The position numbers were made by a program, and so were the translations under genes. Positions 43,018-51,555 of a DNA stretch of 64,000 bases are shown piece after piece. Positions within the stretch are counted from its first letter, which is position 1. Each line of letters starts with the position of its first letter. A model generated the notes under the pieces. That model had not been told where the DNA came from and did not search any database. It saw only the letters and a program-made list of their open reading frames with translations. Location: the NCBI GenBank assembly GCA_964501785.1, contig CAZCUD010000007.1, positions 124,001 through 188,000 of the forward strand. Direction: 5' to 3'. The DNA is from DATBSK01 sp964501785 (lineage in GTDB: Bacteria > Actinomycetota > Acidimicrobiia > IMCC26256 > PALSA-555).

Positions 43018-45465
43018 GTGCGTGCGCTGCTGAGCCGACTCCGCAGCGAGCTGCGCTCGGGGTGGCGCGGCCCGGTGGTGCTCGGGCTCGTCGCGGGCGT
43101 GGCGGCGGGCGCGGTGCTCGCGGCCGCCGCGGGGGCACGTCGCACCGACTCCGCCTACGCGCGCATGCTCGAGGCGACGGACGCGGTCGACTTCACCGTG
43201 CGCCTCGCGGGAGCGAGCACGTCGCCGATCTCGGCCGCCGAGGTCGCCCGGCTCCCCGGGGTCGCGGAGGTGGGGCAGGTCGAGCGGTACTACCTGACCA
43301 CGCCCGGTCCGCGCGACACGCTCGGATCGAGGCCCGCGGTCTTCGCCAGCGCGTCCGACGGTCGGGCGTACCGCGACCTCGGGCGCCCGATCGTGCTGGA
43401 AGGCCGGATGCCCGCGCCCGACCGTCCCGAGGAGGTGCTCGTCAGCCGCATCCTCGCCGACGAGGGCGGGTTCGACGTCGGCGATCCTGCACCGCTGCTG
43501 ATCGTCGTCACCGACCCGGCGGCACCCGACGGGTTGCGCACCGACCGCATCGACCTCCGCGTCGTCGGCGTCGGGGTGACGCCGGACCAGATCGGTGTCG
43601 ACGAGCGGCGCCAGGGCGGGCTGCAGATGCTGCTGACCCCGGCGTTCGGTCGCACCCACGCGGGGAAGGCGGTCGAGTCGAGCGTGCAGGTGCGACTCCG
43701 TGACGGCGCCGACGCCGACGCGTTCGTGCGCGCCGCTCGCGAGCTGGGTGACGGGCGCGCGGTCGACGTTGCGAGCACCCGCGCCGACGCCGCTCGGGTC
43801 GATCGCGTGACCCGGCCGGAGGTCGTCGCGCTCGTCGCGTTCGCGATCGTGCTCGCGGTCGCGAGCCTGCTGATCATCGGTCAGGCGCTGGCCCGTCAGC
43901 TGTTCCTCGCGGCGTCCGACGACCGGACGCTCGCTGCGCTCGGGCTGGGCCGGACGCAGCGATTCGGTCTCGGGCTCCTCCGAGCCCTGCCGACCGCGAT
44001 CGTCGCCGCGCTCGTCGCCGGCGCGGTCGCGATCGCGGCCTCGCCGCTCATGCCCATCGGGCCGGCGCGGCCCGCGGAGCCCGAGCGCGGCGTCGCCGTC
44101 GACCCGCTGGTGCTGGGAGTCGGCTCGGTCGTCGTCGCAGTGCTCGTGCTGCTCATGGCCGTCGTCCCCTCGTGGCGCCTCGCTCGCCGTCGGTTCGTCG
44201 ACGAGGCGGTCGTCGAGCACGAGGTCCGGCCGCGCCTCGCGGAGCGTCTCGCGCGGCTGGGCGCTCCGCCGACGGTCATCGCCGGCGCGCGCTTCGCGCT
44301 CGAGCCGGGTCGGGGGTCGACCGCGGTGCCCACGCGATCGATCCTCGTCGGCATGGCCGCGGCCGGCACTGCGCTCGTCACCGCCCTGGTCGTCGCCGCG
44401 AACCTGCAGCACGTCGTGGACACCCCGGCCCAATGGGGCGCGACGTGGGACGTCACGGTGCGCGTGGCGGCGGACGAGCGCGAGCTCGAGGCGCTCGAGG
44501 GCGACTTCGACATCGAGACGCTGCTGCTCGCGAAGACGACCTTCGTCGAGCAGGAGCTCGATGCCGCCCGCGTCGTGGAGACGTGGTCGATCGCCGCACC
44601 GAACGTCGTCGACATCGGTGGGCGCGCGGTGCCGACCCTCGGGATCGATCGGTCGGGCGGGGTGGACCTCGAGGTCGTCGCCGGCCGACTGCCCCGAGGC
44701 CCGAACGAGGCCGCCGTCGGGCGCGAGACCCTCGACGCCCTCGGCCTCGACATCGGCGACCGGGCTGCGGCCGTGGGCCGCGACGTGCTGATCGTCGGGG
44801 AGTCCGTCCTGCCCCGCTTCCAGACCCTCGGTGGTGCGGACGAGGCGGCGCTCAACCGCGGTGCCGTCCTCACGATGGAGGGAGCGCTCGCCCGCAGCCC
44901 CGACTTCCACAGCCGCGCCTTCCTCGTCCGCCTGCGCCCCGGCGTCCCGGTCGACGTGGGCGCGCGCGCCCTGCGCGACTCGATCCAGGAGTCGTTCGCG
45001 TTCGCGATCGAGCCGGTGGAGGCGCCCGAGGACATCGAAGCGCTGCGCCGTGTCACCGACACCCCCGTGATCCTGGCCGCGGTGCTCGGCGCGCTGGCGC
45101 TCGCGACCCTGGCTCATGCGCTGATCACGTCCGTGCGTCGCCGTCAGCGCGACCTCGCGGTCCTGGTGGCGCTCGGGTTCACCCGACGCGAGCTCCGGGC
45201 CCAGGTCGGGGCGACCGTCGCCTGGCAGGCGGTCGTCGTCACCGGCTTCGCGCTCGTGGTGGCGCTGCCACTGGGCATCCTGCTCGGGCGCCTCCTGTCG
45301 CACCTGTTCGAGACCGAGATCGGTGCGATCCCCGAGGTCGTCGTCCCCGTGGCGCCCCTCGCCGCGCTCGTGCCCGTGGCGCTGGTCGCGGCGGCACTGA
45401 TCGCGTTCGTCCCCGGGCGCCTGGCCGCACGCACGAGCCCCGCCCGGGCCCTGCGAACGGAGTAG
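43018..45465 (+). CDS. FtsX-type ABC permease (MacB-like), duplicated architecture
   Basis: 815 aa with N-terminal helix (about 20-42, 'VVLGLVAGVAAGAVLAAAAGA'), a large extracytoplasmic domain (about 45-270), an FtsX helix block (about 275-395), a second long extracytoplasmic segment (about 440-680), and a C-terminal FtsX block (about 690-815, 'ALATLAHALITSVRRRQRDLAVLVALGFTRREL'). Two FtsX blocks in one chain are usual in actinobacterial MacB-like permeases. GTG start 32 bp after the ATPase gene. Substrate unknown. Confidence 0.88.
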   Translation: MRALLSRLRSELRSGWRGPVVLGLVAGVAAGAVLAAAAGARRTDSAYARMLEATDAVDFTVRLAGASTSPISAAEVARLPGVAEVGQVERYYLTTPGPRDTLGSRPAVFASASDGRAYRDLGRPIVLEGRMPAPDRPEEVLVSRILADEGGFDVGDPAPLLIVVTDPAAPDGLRTDRIDLRVVGVGVTPDQIGVDERRQGGLQMLLTPAFGRTHAGKAVESSVQVRLRDGADADAFVRAARELGDGRAVDVASTRADAARVDRVTRPEVVALVAFAIVLAVASLLIIGQALARQLFLAASDDRTLAALGLGRTQRFGLGLLRALPTAIVAALVAGAVAIAASPLMPIGPARPAEPERGVAVDPLVLGVGSVVVAVLVLLMAVVPSWRLARRRFVDEAVVEHEVRPRLAERLARLGAPPTVIAGARFALEPGRGSTAVPTRSILVGMAAAGTALVTALVVAANLQHVVDTPAQWGATWDVTVRVAADERELEALEGDFDIETLLLAKTTFVEQELDAARVVETWSIAAPNVVDIGGRAVPTLGIDRSGGVDLEVVAGRLPRGPNEAAVGRETLDALGLDIGDRAAAVGRDVLIVGESVLPRFQTLGGADEAALNRGAVLTMEGALARSPDFHSRAFLVRLRPGVPVDVGARALRDSIQESFAFAIEPVEAPEDIEALRRVTDTPVILAAVLGALALATLAHALITSVRRRQRDLAVLVALGFTRRELRAQVGATVAWQAVVVTGFALVVALPLGILLGRLLSHLFETEIGAIPEVVVPVAPLAALVPVALVAAALIAFVPGRLAARTSPARALRTE

Positions 45466-45475
45466 AGAGGCCGAG

Positions 45476-47617
45476 ATGTCGACGACCGTGCCGCCCGAGC
45501 CGCTCGAGATCACGGGCATCCGCGACGACGCCGCCGTGCGCGCGCCGCTCGGGTGGAGGGCCTGGGCGGTGATCGTGCTGGGGCTCGTCGTCGCCGCCGG
45601 TGGCGTCGTCGTGGCGTCGCTCGACACCGCGAGCCGGGTGGGGCCCGGGCAGGTGCTCTCGGCCGCGCTGGTCGTGGTCTGGGCACTGTGCGCGGTCGTC
45701 GTCGCGCGGCGGCCCCGCGACGACCTGCTCGGTGCGGTGATGCTGAAGGTGGCGTTCGTGGGGCTCCTCGCGGTGCTCGGTGCCGTGCTGACGGGACGGA
45801 GCGGCTCGGCCGACCTCGCGGCGGCCGTGCGCGCGCTCGGGGTGGGACTCCTGCCCGCCGCGGGGCTCACGCTCGTGCTCTCGCTGCCCGACGGTCGCCT
45901 GCGCACGCGGGGAGCGCGGATCGTCGCCGGGCTCGCCTACGGCGTCTCGGCGCTGCTCGCGGTGCACCTCTTCGTCGAGCGGCCGGAGCTCCCGACCGCT
46001 GCGCTGATCGGCGTCGTCGCCGCGGACGTGCTCGTCGGCGTCGTCGCGTTCGTCGCGAGCGCCCGCCGCGCGCCGCTCACCGCCCGCCCGCGTTTCCAGT
46101 GGTTCGCCTGGGGCGTCCTCGTGGCCGCCGCGATCGCCGCGCTGGCCGCGATCCTCGACGCGATCGTCGACTGGCCGGAGCCGGTCCTGGCGATCGCGGT
46201 CGGCGCGACCGTGCTCGTCCCGGTCGCGCTCGCGCTCGGCACGTCGGAGGCCGCGGTGCGCATCGATCGCCTCCTCGTGCACACGATCGTGCTCGGCGGT
46301 CTCGTCGGCCTCGTCGGCGCGTCGTACCTGCTGATCGTGCTCGGGCTCGGGCGCACCCCTTCGGCGGACGAGCGCTCGGTGATCGGGCTCTCCATGCTGG
46401 CGGCGGCACTCGCGGCGCTCCTCTGGGTCCCGGCGCGCCGACGGCTGCTCGAGCTCGCGACCCGAAGGGTCTACGGGGAGCAGCACTCGCCCGAGGAGGT
46501 GATCCGCACGTTCGGGTCGCGGCTCGCCCGGGCCCTTCCCTTCGACGAGCTGCTGCTCCAGCTCGCCGAGTCGATGAAGCAGGCGCTGTCGCTCGACCAT
46601 GCCGAGGTGTGGACGAAGAGCCCCCGGGGACGACTCGAGCGCACGGTCTCGGTCCCCGACCGAGGCGTGGCGACGCTGGAGCTCGGCCGCGACGAGGAGC
46701 CGATCGTCGCCCGGGCGGGGGTGTCGGGCCCGGCGTGGATCAAGGTGTGGATGCCGGCGCTGGTCACCGGCGAGGGTGCCGACGAGAACCTTCGTGTCGC
46801 GCCGGCGACCAACTCGGGCGAGCTGCTCGGCCTGCTGGTCGTGCGACGCTTCGACGGGGCGACTCCGTTCGACGAGCGTGACGACGCCGCGCTCACGGAG
46901 CTCGCGCGTCAGGTCGGGCTCGCGCTGCACAACGCGAAGCTCGACTCCGCGCTGCAGGAGTCGCTCGACGAGGTGCAGCGCCAGGCCGACGAGCTGCGAG
47001 CGTCCCGGGCCCGCATCGTCGAAGCCGGCGACGCCCAGCGGCGCGCGATCGAGCGCGACCTCCACGACGGCGCGCAGCAGCACCTCGTGGCGCTCGCGGT
47101 CAGCGTGCGCCTCGCTCGTCAGCTCGCCGAGAAGGACCCCGAGGCCGCGCAGGGGATGCTCGACCAGATCGGCTCCGACCTCCAGGAAGCGGTGCAGGAG
47201 CTGCGCAACCTCGCGCACGGCATCTATCCGCCGCTCCTCGCCGATCGCGGCCTGCCCGACGCGCTGAGCGCGGCGGCCGGTCGGGCGGCGCTCCCGACCG
47301 ACGTCGTCGCCGACGGGATCGGCCGCTACGACCAGGCGATCGAGGCCGCGGTGTACTTCTGCTGCCTCGAGGCGCTCCAGAACGCGGGCAAGCACGCCGG
47401 CGAAGGCGCGCACGCGACGGTCACGGTGCGGGAGGAGGAGGGGGCGCTGCTGTTCGAGGTCGCCGACACGGGTGCCGGCTTCGAGCTCGAGGGCGGTGCG
47501 GGTCGGGGAGCGGGCTTCGTCAACATGGCCGACCGGGTCGGTGCGATCGGTGGGACGCTCACGGTCGACTCGGCGCCGGGTCAGGGGACGCGCGTCGGCG
47601 GGCGCATCCCTCTCTGA
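45476..47617 (+). CDS. Membrane sensor histidine kinase (HisKA_3/NarX-type) with GAF-like domain
   Basis: 713 aa. N-terminal 10-or-so membrane helices (about 22-320), a GAF-like domain (about 345-485), a coiled coil (about 485-520), H-box 'RAIERDLHDGAQQHLVALA' with the phospho-His at about 529, N-box 'CLEALQNAGKHA' and G-box 'ADTGAGFE'. The membrane part suggests sensing of an envelope cue. Likely phosphodonor for the cyclase receiver at 40.9 kb and/or the convergent receiver at 47.7 kb. ATG with GAGAGG upstream. Confidence 0.9.
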   Translation: MSTTVPPEPLEITGIRDDAAVRAPLGWRAWAVIVLGLVVAAGGVVVASLDTASRVGPGQVLSAALVVVWALCAVVVARRPRDDLLGAVMLKVAFVGLLAVLGAVLTGRSGSADLAAAVRALGVGLLPAAGLTLVLSLPDGRLRTRGARIVAGLAYGVSALLAVHLFVERPELPTAALIGVVAADVLVGVVAFVASARRAPLTARPRFQWFAWGVLVAAAIAALAAILDAIVDWPEPVLAIAVGATVLVPVALALGTSEAAVRIDRLLVHTIVLGGLVGLVGASYLLIVLGLGRTPSADERSVIGLSMLAAALAALLWVPARRRLLELATRRVYGEQHSPEEVIRTFGSRLARALPFDELLLQLAESMKQALSLDHAEVWTKSPRGRLERTVSVPDRGVATLELGRDEEPIVARAGVSGPAWIKVWMPALVTGEGADENLRVAPATNSGELLGLLVVRRFDGATPFDERDDAALTELARQVGLALHNAKLDSALQESLDEVQRQADELRASRARIVEAGDAQRRAIERDLHDGAQQHLVALAVSVRLARQLAEKDPEAAQGMLDQIGSDLQEAVQELRNLAHGIYPPLLADRGLPDALSAAAGRAALPTDVVADGIGRYDQAIEAAVYFCCLEALQNAGKHAGEGAHATVTVREEEGALLFEVADTGAGFELEGGAGRGAGFVNMADRVGAIGGTLTVDSAPGQGTRVGGRIPL

Positions 47618-47675
47618 CCCGAGGCGCCCCGACTCGGTCTCGCTGCGCGCCTGCGGGTCGGATCCGGACGGCGCG

Positions 47676-48053
47676 CTAGGTCGGCGCGTGCCGGGACCAC
47701 GCGGCCTGCAGCACGTCCGGTCCGAGGTCCTCCTTGTGCAGGTACCCGGCGGCCCCGCACGCGCCGGCGTCCGACGCCAGCGCGTCGGCGTCGTAGGTGG
47801 AGACGAGCAGCACCACGAGCTCGGGGTGCGAGCTGGTGATGCGCCGGCAGGCCTCGAACCCGTCGATGCCGGGCATGTTGATGTCCATCAGCACCATGTC
47901 GGGGGAGCGCTCGTCGACCAGTGCCACGGCCTCCTCGCCGGTCTCGGCCTCGGCGACGACCTCGAAGCCTTCGGTGAGCCCGACGACTGCGCGAGCGGCC
48001 CGACGGAAGGGTGCCTGGTCGTCGACGACGAGCACGCGGATGGCATCGCCCAC
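47676..48053 (-). CDS. Stand-alone response-regulator receiver domain
   Basis: 125 aa. Complete receiver: 'IRVLVVDDQAPFRRAARAVV' with the acidic pair, phospho-acceptor in 'VLMDINMPGIDGF' (about D59), Ser/Thr switch 'VLLVSTYD' and Lys 'GYLHKEDL'. No output domain follows; the chain ends after the fifth helix. It may act as a phosphate sink or protein partner for the adjacent histidine kinase, whose gene converges on it. GTG start. No hexamer 6-8 nt upstream. Confidence 0.85.
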   Translation of the reverse strand: MGDAIRVLVVDDQAPFRRAARAVVGLTEGFEVVAEAETGEEAVALVDERSPDMVLMDINMPGIDGFEACRRITSSHPELVVLLVSTYDADALASDAGACGAAGYLHKEDLGPDVLQAAWSRHAPT

Positions 48054-48082
48054 CGAGGCAGTCTCCCATCCGGCGGCCGGGG

Positions 48083-48088
48083 TAGCGT
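48083..48088 (+). promoter_or_regulatory. Leaderless -10 (TAGCGT) of the DUF2207 gene
   Basis: TAGCGT is followed by 7 nt and the ATG at 48096. Confidence 0.45.
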
Positions 48089-48095
48089 GCCGACG

Positions 48096-49922
48096 ATGCG
48101 CTTCGGTCGTGTGCTCGCCGGCGCCGCACTCGCGTGCGTCGCGCTGCTCGCCGGCTCGTCGACCGCGTCGGCCGGCTTCGCGCCGGAGTCGATCCCGACC
48201 TACGACGTCACGATCACCATCCAGGACGACGGCTCGCTCACGATCCGTGAGGTGATCGAGTACGACTTCGGCTCCGCACAGCGTCACGGGATCTTCCGCG
48301 ACATCCCCGTGCGCTTCGACTACCCGAAGAAGGCCGACACCGACCGCGTCTACGAGATCGACGTCGAGTCGGTGGAGGGATCGCCGGGGACGCCGGTGCA
48401 GTACGAGACCTCCGAGTTCGACGACGGCGGCGTCGGCTACTTCCAGATCAAGATCGGTGACCCCGACCGCACGATCACCGGGCCGCACACGTACGACATC
48501 ACGTACACCGTGAAGGGTGCGCTGAACGGCTTCGAGGACCACGACGAGCTGTACTGGAACGCCATCGGGCAGCAGTGGGCGGTCACGATCTCCGATGCCA
48601 GGGTCGAGGTGCGGGCGCCCACGGAGATCACCCAGACCGCGTGCTTCGCCGGGCCCCAGCTCTCGACGCTGCCGTGTGCCGGGTCGACGACCGACGGCTC
48701 CACCGCCACCTTCACCGACGACGACCTCTTCCCGTTCAACGGGCTGACCGTCGTCGTCGGGATCCCGAAGGGGGCGGTGCCACCCCCGAAGCCGATCCTC
48801 GAGGAGCGGTGGACGCCGGGGCGCGCGTTCGCCCTGAACCCGGTGACGGGTGGGACCACCGCGGGACTGCTGGTGCTGCTCGTCGGCGGCTTCCTCGCCA
48901 TCTACGTGCCGCGAGCGCGTGACCGCCGATTCAAGGGGTCGGCGGTCGACCAGGCCTTCGGCACCGCAGAGGGCGCCGACGAGGCGACCCCGGTGTTCGA
49001 GAAGACCGAGACCCCGGTCGAGTTCGTCCCGCCCGACGACCTCCGGCCGGGACAGGTCGGCACGCTCGCCGACTTCCAGGCCAACCCGCTCGACGTCACC
49101 GCGACGATCGTCGACCTCGCGGTGCGGAAGCACCTCGTCATCGAAGAGGTCGAGGCCGAGTCGCGCTGGCAGGGCACCGACTGGAAGCTCACCAAGCTGA
49201 AGGACGGCGACGAGGAGCTCCTGCCCTACGAGCAGGAGCTGCTCGACGGGCTCTTCCGCGACGGGGACGAGGTGAAGATCTCGGACCTCAAGTACGAGTT
49301 CGCGACCCGCATGGGGAAGGTGCGCACCGCCCTCATGGACGACGCGATGGCCCGAGGCTGGTTCACGCGTCGTCCCGACGGTGCCGCGCTGGGCGTCGGC
49401 TGCCTCGGCTTCCTCGTGCTCCTGCTCGGGATCGGCGCGACGATCGCGCTCGCCGCGTTCACCCATGCCGGGCTGCTCGGCATCCCGTTGATCGTCCTCG
49501 GCCTCGTCATCCTGTTCGCGGCGCGCTTCGCACCGGCGCGCACTGCCAAGGGCTCGGCGGTGTTCAAGCGCGTCAACGGGTTCCGAAGGTTCATCGAGGA
49601 GTCCGAGAAGGAGCGCGCTCGGTTCGCGGAGCGCAAGAACCTGTTCTCCGAGTACCTCCCGTACGCGATCGTCTTCGGCGCCACCGAGAAGTGGGCGCGC
49701 GCGTTCGAAGGGCTGGGCGCCGAGCCCGCCGAGCTCTACTGGTACCGGTCGTCGACGCCGTTCCACTACATGGTGTTCTCGCAGTCGATCACCGGCTTCA
49801 ACACGACGTCGGCCGGCACGCTGACCTCGACGCCGCCGTCGACGTCGGGCTCGAGCGGGTTCAGCGGTGGCGGTGGCTTCTCCGGCGGTGGCGGCGGCGG
49901 TGGCGGCGGTGGCTCCTGGTAG
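48096..49922 (+). CDS. DUF2207 membrane protein
   Basis: 608 aa. Signal peptide at 1-26, extracytoplasmic DUF2207 beta domain (about 28-230; 'YDVTITIQDDGSLTIREVIEYDFGSAQRHGIFRDIPVRF'), a transmembrane helix (about 250-272), a cytosolic winged-helix-like region (about 315-425), two more helices (about 430-475), and the C-terminal 'KNLFSEYLPYAIVFGATEKWARAF' followed by a Gly-rich tail ending GGSW, all as in this family. Role unknown; often near envelope genes. Confidence 0.87.
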   Translation: MRFGRVLAGAALACVALLAGSSTASAGFAPESIPTYDVTITIQDDGSLTIREVIEYDFGSAQRHGIFRDIPVRFDYPKKADTDRVYEIDVESVEGSPGTPVQYETSEFDDGGVGYFQIKIGDPDRTITGPHTYDITYTVKGALNGFEDHDELYWNAIGQQWAVTISDARVEVRAPTEITQTACFAGPQLSTLPCAGSTTDGSTATFTDDDLFPFNGLTVVVGIPKGAVPPPKPILEERWTPGRAFALNPVTGGTTAGLLVLLVGGFLAIYVPRARDRRFKGSAVDQAFGTAEGADEATPVFEKTETPVEFVPPDDLRPGQVGTLADFQANPLDVTATIVDLAVRKHLVIEEVEAESRWQGTDWKLTKLKDGDEELLPYEQELLDGLFRDGDEVKISDLKYEFATRMGKVRTALMDDAMARGWFTRRPDGAALGVGCLGFLVLLLGIGATIALAAFTHAGLLGIPLIVLGLVILFAARFAPARTAKGSAVFKRVNGFRRFIEESEKERARFAERKNLFSEYLPYAIVFGATEKWARAFEGLGAEPAELYWYRSSTPFHYMVFSQSITGFNTTSAGTLTSTPPSTSGSSGFSGGGGFSGGGGGGGGGGSW

Positions 49923-50013
49923 CCCGGCGCCATCCGGGGTCGAGGTCGGCTCCGGACACCGCTGACCGTTCCGGCGACCGGCGACCGCAGGGCGCATCCG
50001 AACTGGGGGATCG

Positions 50014-50469
50014 ATGACCGAAGTGCTGCACAGGCTCCAGACGAACCGGTTCACCGGCTGGGCGGGCTGGATCGCGACGGTGATCCGTGTCGTCACCGGT
50101 CTGTTCTTCGTCTCGACGTCGACCGGGAAGTTCTTCGACTACTCGAAGGAGGTCGACGAGTTCCGGTCGTTCGAGGTGCCGTGGCCCGAGGTCGCGGTGC
50201 CCGTCGTCGGGGTCGTGGAGCTCGTCGGCGGCATCCTGCTCGTCGTGGGGTTCCTCGTCCGACCGGCCGCGTTCGTCCTCGCGCTCAACATGGTCGGCGC
50301 GCTCGCGACGGCCGGTCGCGTCGAGGGCGGTTCGTTCCACCTCGTCTACGGACCGGCGCTGCTCGTCCTGATGATCGTGCTCTGCTGGCTCGGCCCCGGC
50401 CGGTGGTCGGTCGACGAGCGCATGGCGGCTCGGCGGGCGCCTCGCGACCCGCAGCTCTCGGCCGCCTAG
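50014..50469 (+). CDS. DoxX-family membrane protein
   Basis: 151 aa with four helices: 'IATVIRVVTGLFFVSTSTGKFFDY' with the DoxX first-helix pattern, 'VAVPVVGVVELVGGILLVVGFLVRP', 'AAFVLALNMVGALATAG' and 'LVYGPALLVLMIVLCWLGP'. DoxX proteins act in thiosulfate:quinone oxidation or in oxidative-stress membrane complexes; no DoxD partner is visible. The last 4 bp overlap the convergent gene. ATG preceded by GGGGGAT. Confidence 0.82.
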   Translation: MTEVLHRLQTNRFTGWAGWIATVIRVVTGLFFVSTSTGKFFDYSKEVDEFRSFEVPWPEVAVPVVGVVELVGGILLVVGFLVRPAAFVLALNMVGALATAGRVEGGSFHLVYGPALLVLMIVLCWLGPGRWSVDERMAARRAPRDPQLSAA

Positions 50470-51479
50470 GCGGCGACGCCGACGGGCCGCCCGTCGACGA
50501 TCTGGTCGAGGTACTCCGACAGCCCGTACCCGACGCGGCCGTCGCATCGCCACTCGGTCATGCCCTCGCTGATGCGCGTCACGAGCTGCTCGCCTTCCGG
50601 CGTCGTGCGTCGGTTGCGCAGTGGGATGAGCGAGAGCACGCTGCCCTCGACGACGTGCTCGACGTCACCGACGCGCGCGACCGCCCGGATGCCGTGGTGG
50701 TACAGGTCGTCGGAACGCCACTCGGTGTCGATCGACGCATCGGTGAGGTGGCGGTACTCGCCGTCCTCGAGCCAGACCCCGCCGATCCGCTGCGACCCGT
50801 CGCGGGCCGTGACGATCGAGATGACGAACCCGCCGTCGTCGCCGAAGTTGCCGGTGAGCCAGCGGTACCACCACGGTGACTGCCAGAACCGAGGACCCCA
50901 GGAGTGGTCGCGCAGGCCGAAGCCGTCGACCTCCCACTCCTCGTCGCCGACGCGGATCACCCCGGTCGCGCCCACGTGCTGCTCGTAGTGGCCTCGGGCG
51001 AACCCCTCACCCGGGTGCTCCTCGATCGGTGAGCCGTCGTCGTTGACGGGCTCGCCGCCGAGCATCGGCGAGATGCCTCGGTAGCCGAGCTCGACGGTGC
51101 AGTCGGTCCACGGGTTCTCGGTGAACGCTCGCCGCGGGTCGGCCATCTCGAGCGGTCGCTCGAGCAGGCAGATCTTGCCCTCGTAGCGCACGGTCAGCTC
51201 ACGGAAGGGCTCGATCACCTCGAAGCGCATGCCGCCGGCATCGAACGCGTCGTTGTCGCTGATCTCGGGTCGTTGGTACGTGAACGCGACGCGGCCGTCG
51301 GGCAGGTAGAGGCACGTCGTCATCTCGGCGTAGCCCTCGTTCGCCCGGTTGCCGAGGCGGAAGAAGCCGCCCACGCGCTCGTGCGGGTCGTACAGGTTGA
51401 AGTACATGCTCTCGTTGAAGTTGCTCGCCTCCTCCAACGGGTGCATGTGCTCGTCGGACGGTTCCAGGCGGAGGCGCAT
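50466..51479 (-). CDS. DUF7064/DUF7065-like protein
   Basis: 337 aa, cytosolic. 'NFNESMYFNLYDPHERVGGFFRLGNRANEGYAEMTTCLYLPDGRVAF' and 'YEQHVGATGVIRVGDEEWEVDGFGLRDHSWGPRFWQSPWWYRWL' match proteins labelled DUF7064/7065, found beside acyl-CoA, CaiB and APH-type genes in Mycobacterium and Acidimicrobiia. A lipocalin-like fold similar to CrtC hydratases is suspected. The adjacent divergent CaiB gene supports a link to lipid or steroid CoA chemistry. ATG with TACCCT 7 nt upstream. Confidence 0.6.
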   Translation of the reverse strand: MRLRLEPSDEHMHPLEEASNFNESMYFNLYDPHERVGGFFRLGNRANEGYAEMTTCLYLPDGRVAFTYQRPEISDNDAFDAGGMRFEVIEPFRELTVRYEGKICLLERPLEMADPRRAFTENPWTDCTVELGYRGISPMLGGEPVNDDGSPIEEHPGEGFARGHYEQHVGATGVIRVGDEEWEVDGFGLRDHSWGPRFWQSPWWYRWLTGNFGDDGGFVISIVTARDGSQRIGGVWLEDGEYRHLTDASIDTEWRSDDLYHHGIRAVARVGDVEHVVEGSVLSLIPLRNRRTTPEGEQLVTRISEGMTEWRCDGRVGYGLSEYLDQIVDGRPVGVAA

Positions 51480-51486
51480 GCCGCGC

Positions 51487-51492
51487 AGGGTA
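51487..51492 (-). promoter_or_regulatory. Leaderless -10 (TACCCT) of the DUF7064-like gene
   Basis: TACCCT lies 7 nt before the ATG at 51479. Confidence 0.45.
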
Positions 51493-51555
51493 CCGTTCTG
51501 GGCCGTCGCCGAGCCGAGGGGCCGGCGAACGAGGTCGAGACACGGGGGAGCCGAG

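Noticed and set aside
42118..45906. 1262-codon minus-strand open frame over the ABC permease
   Set aside because: Translation is Arg/Ala/Asp-rich with no domain, and the opposite strand encodes clear ABC proteins.
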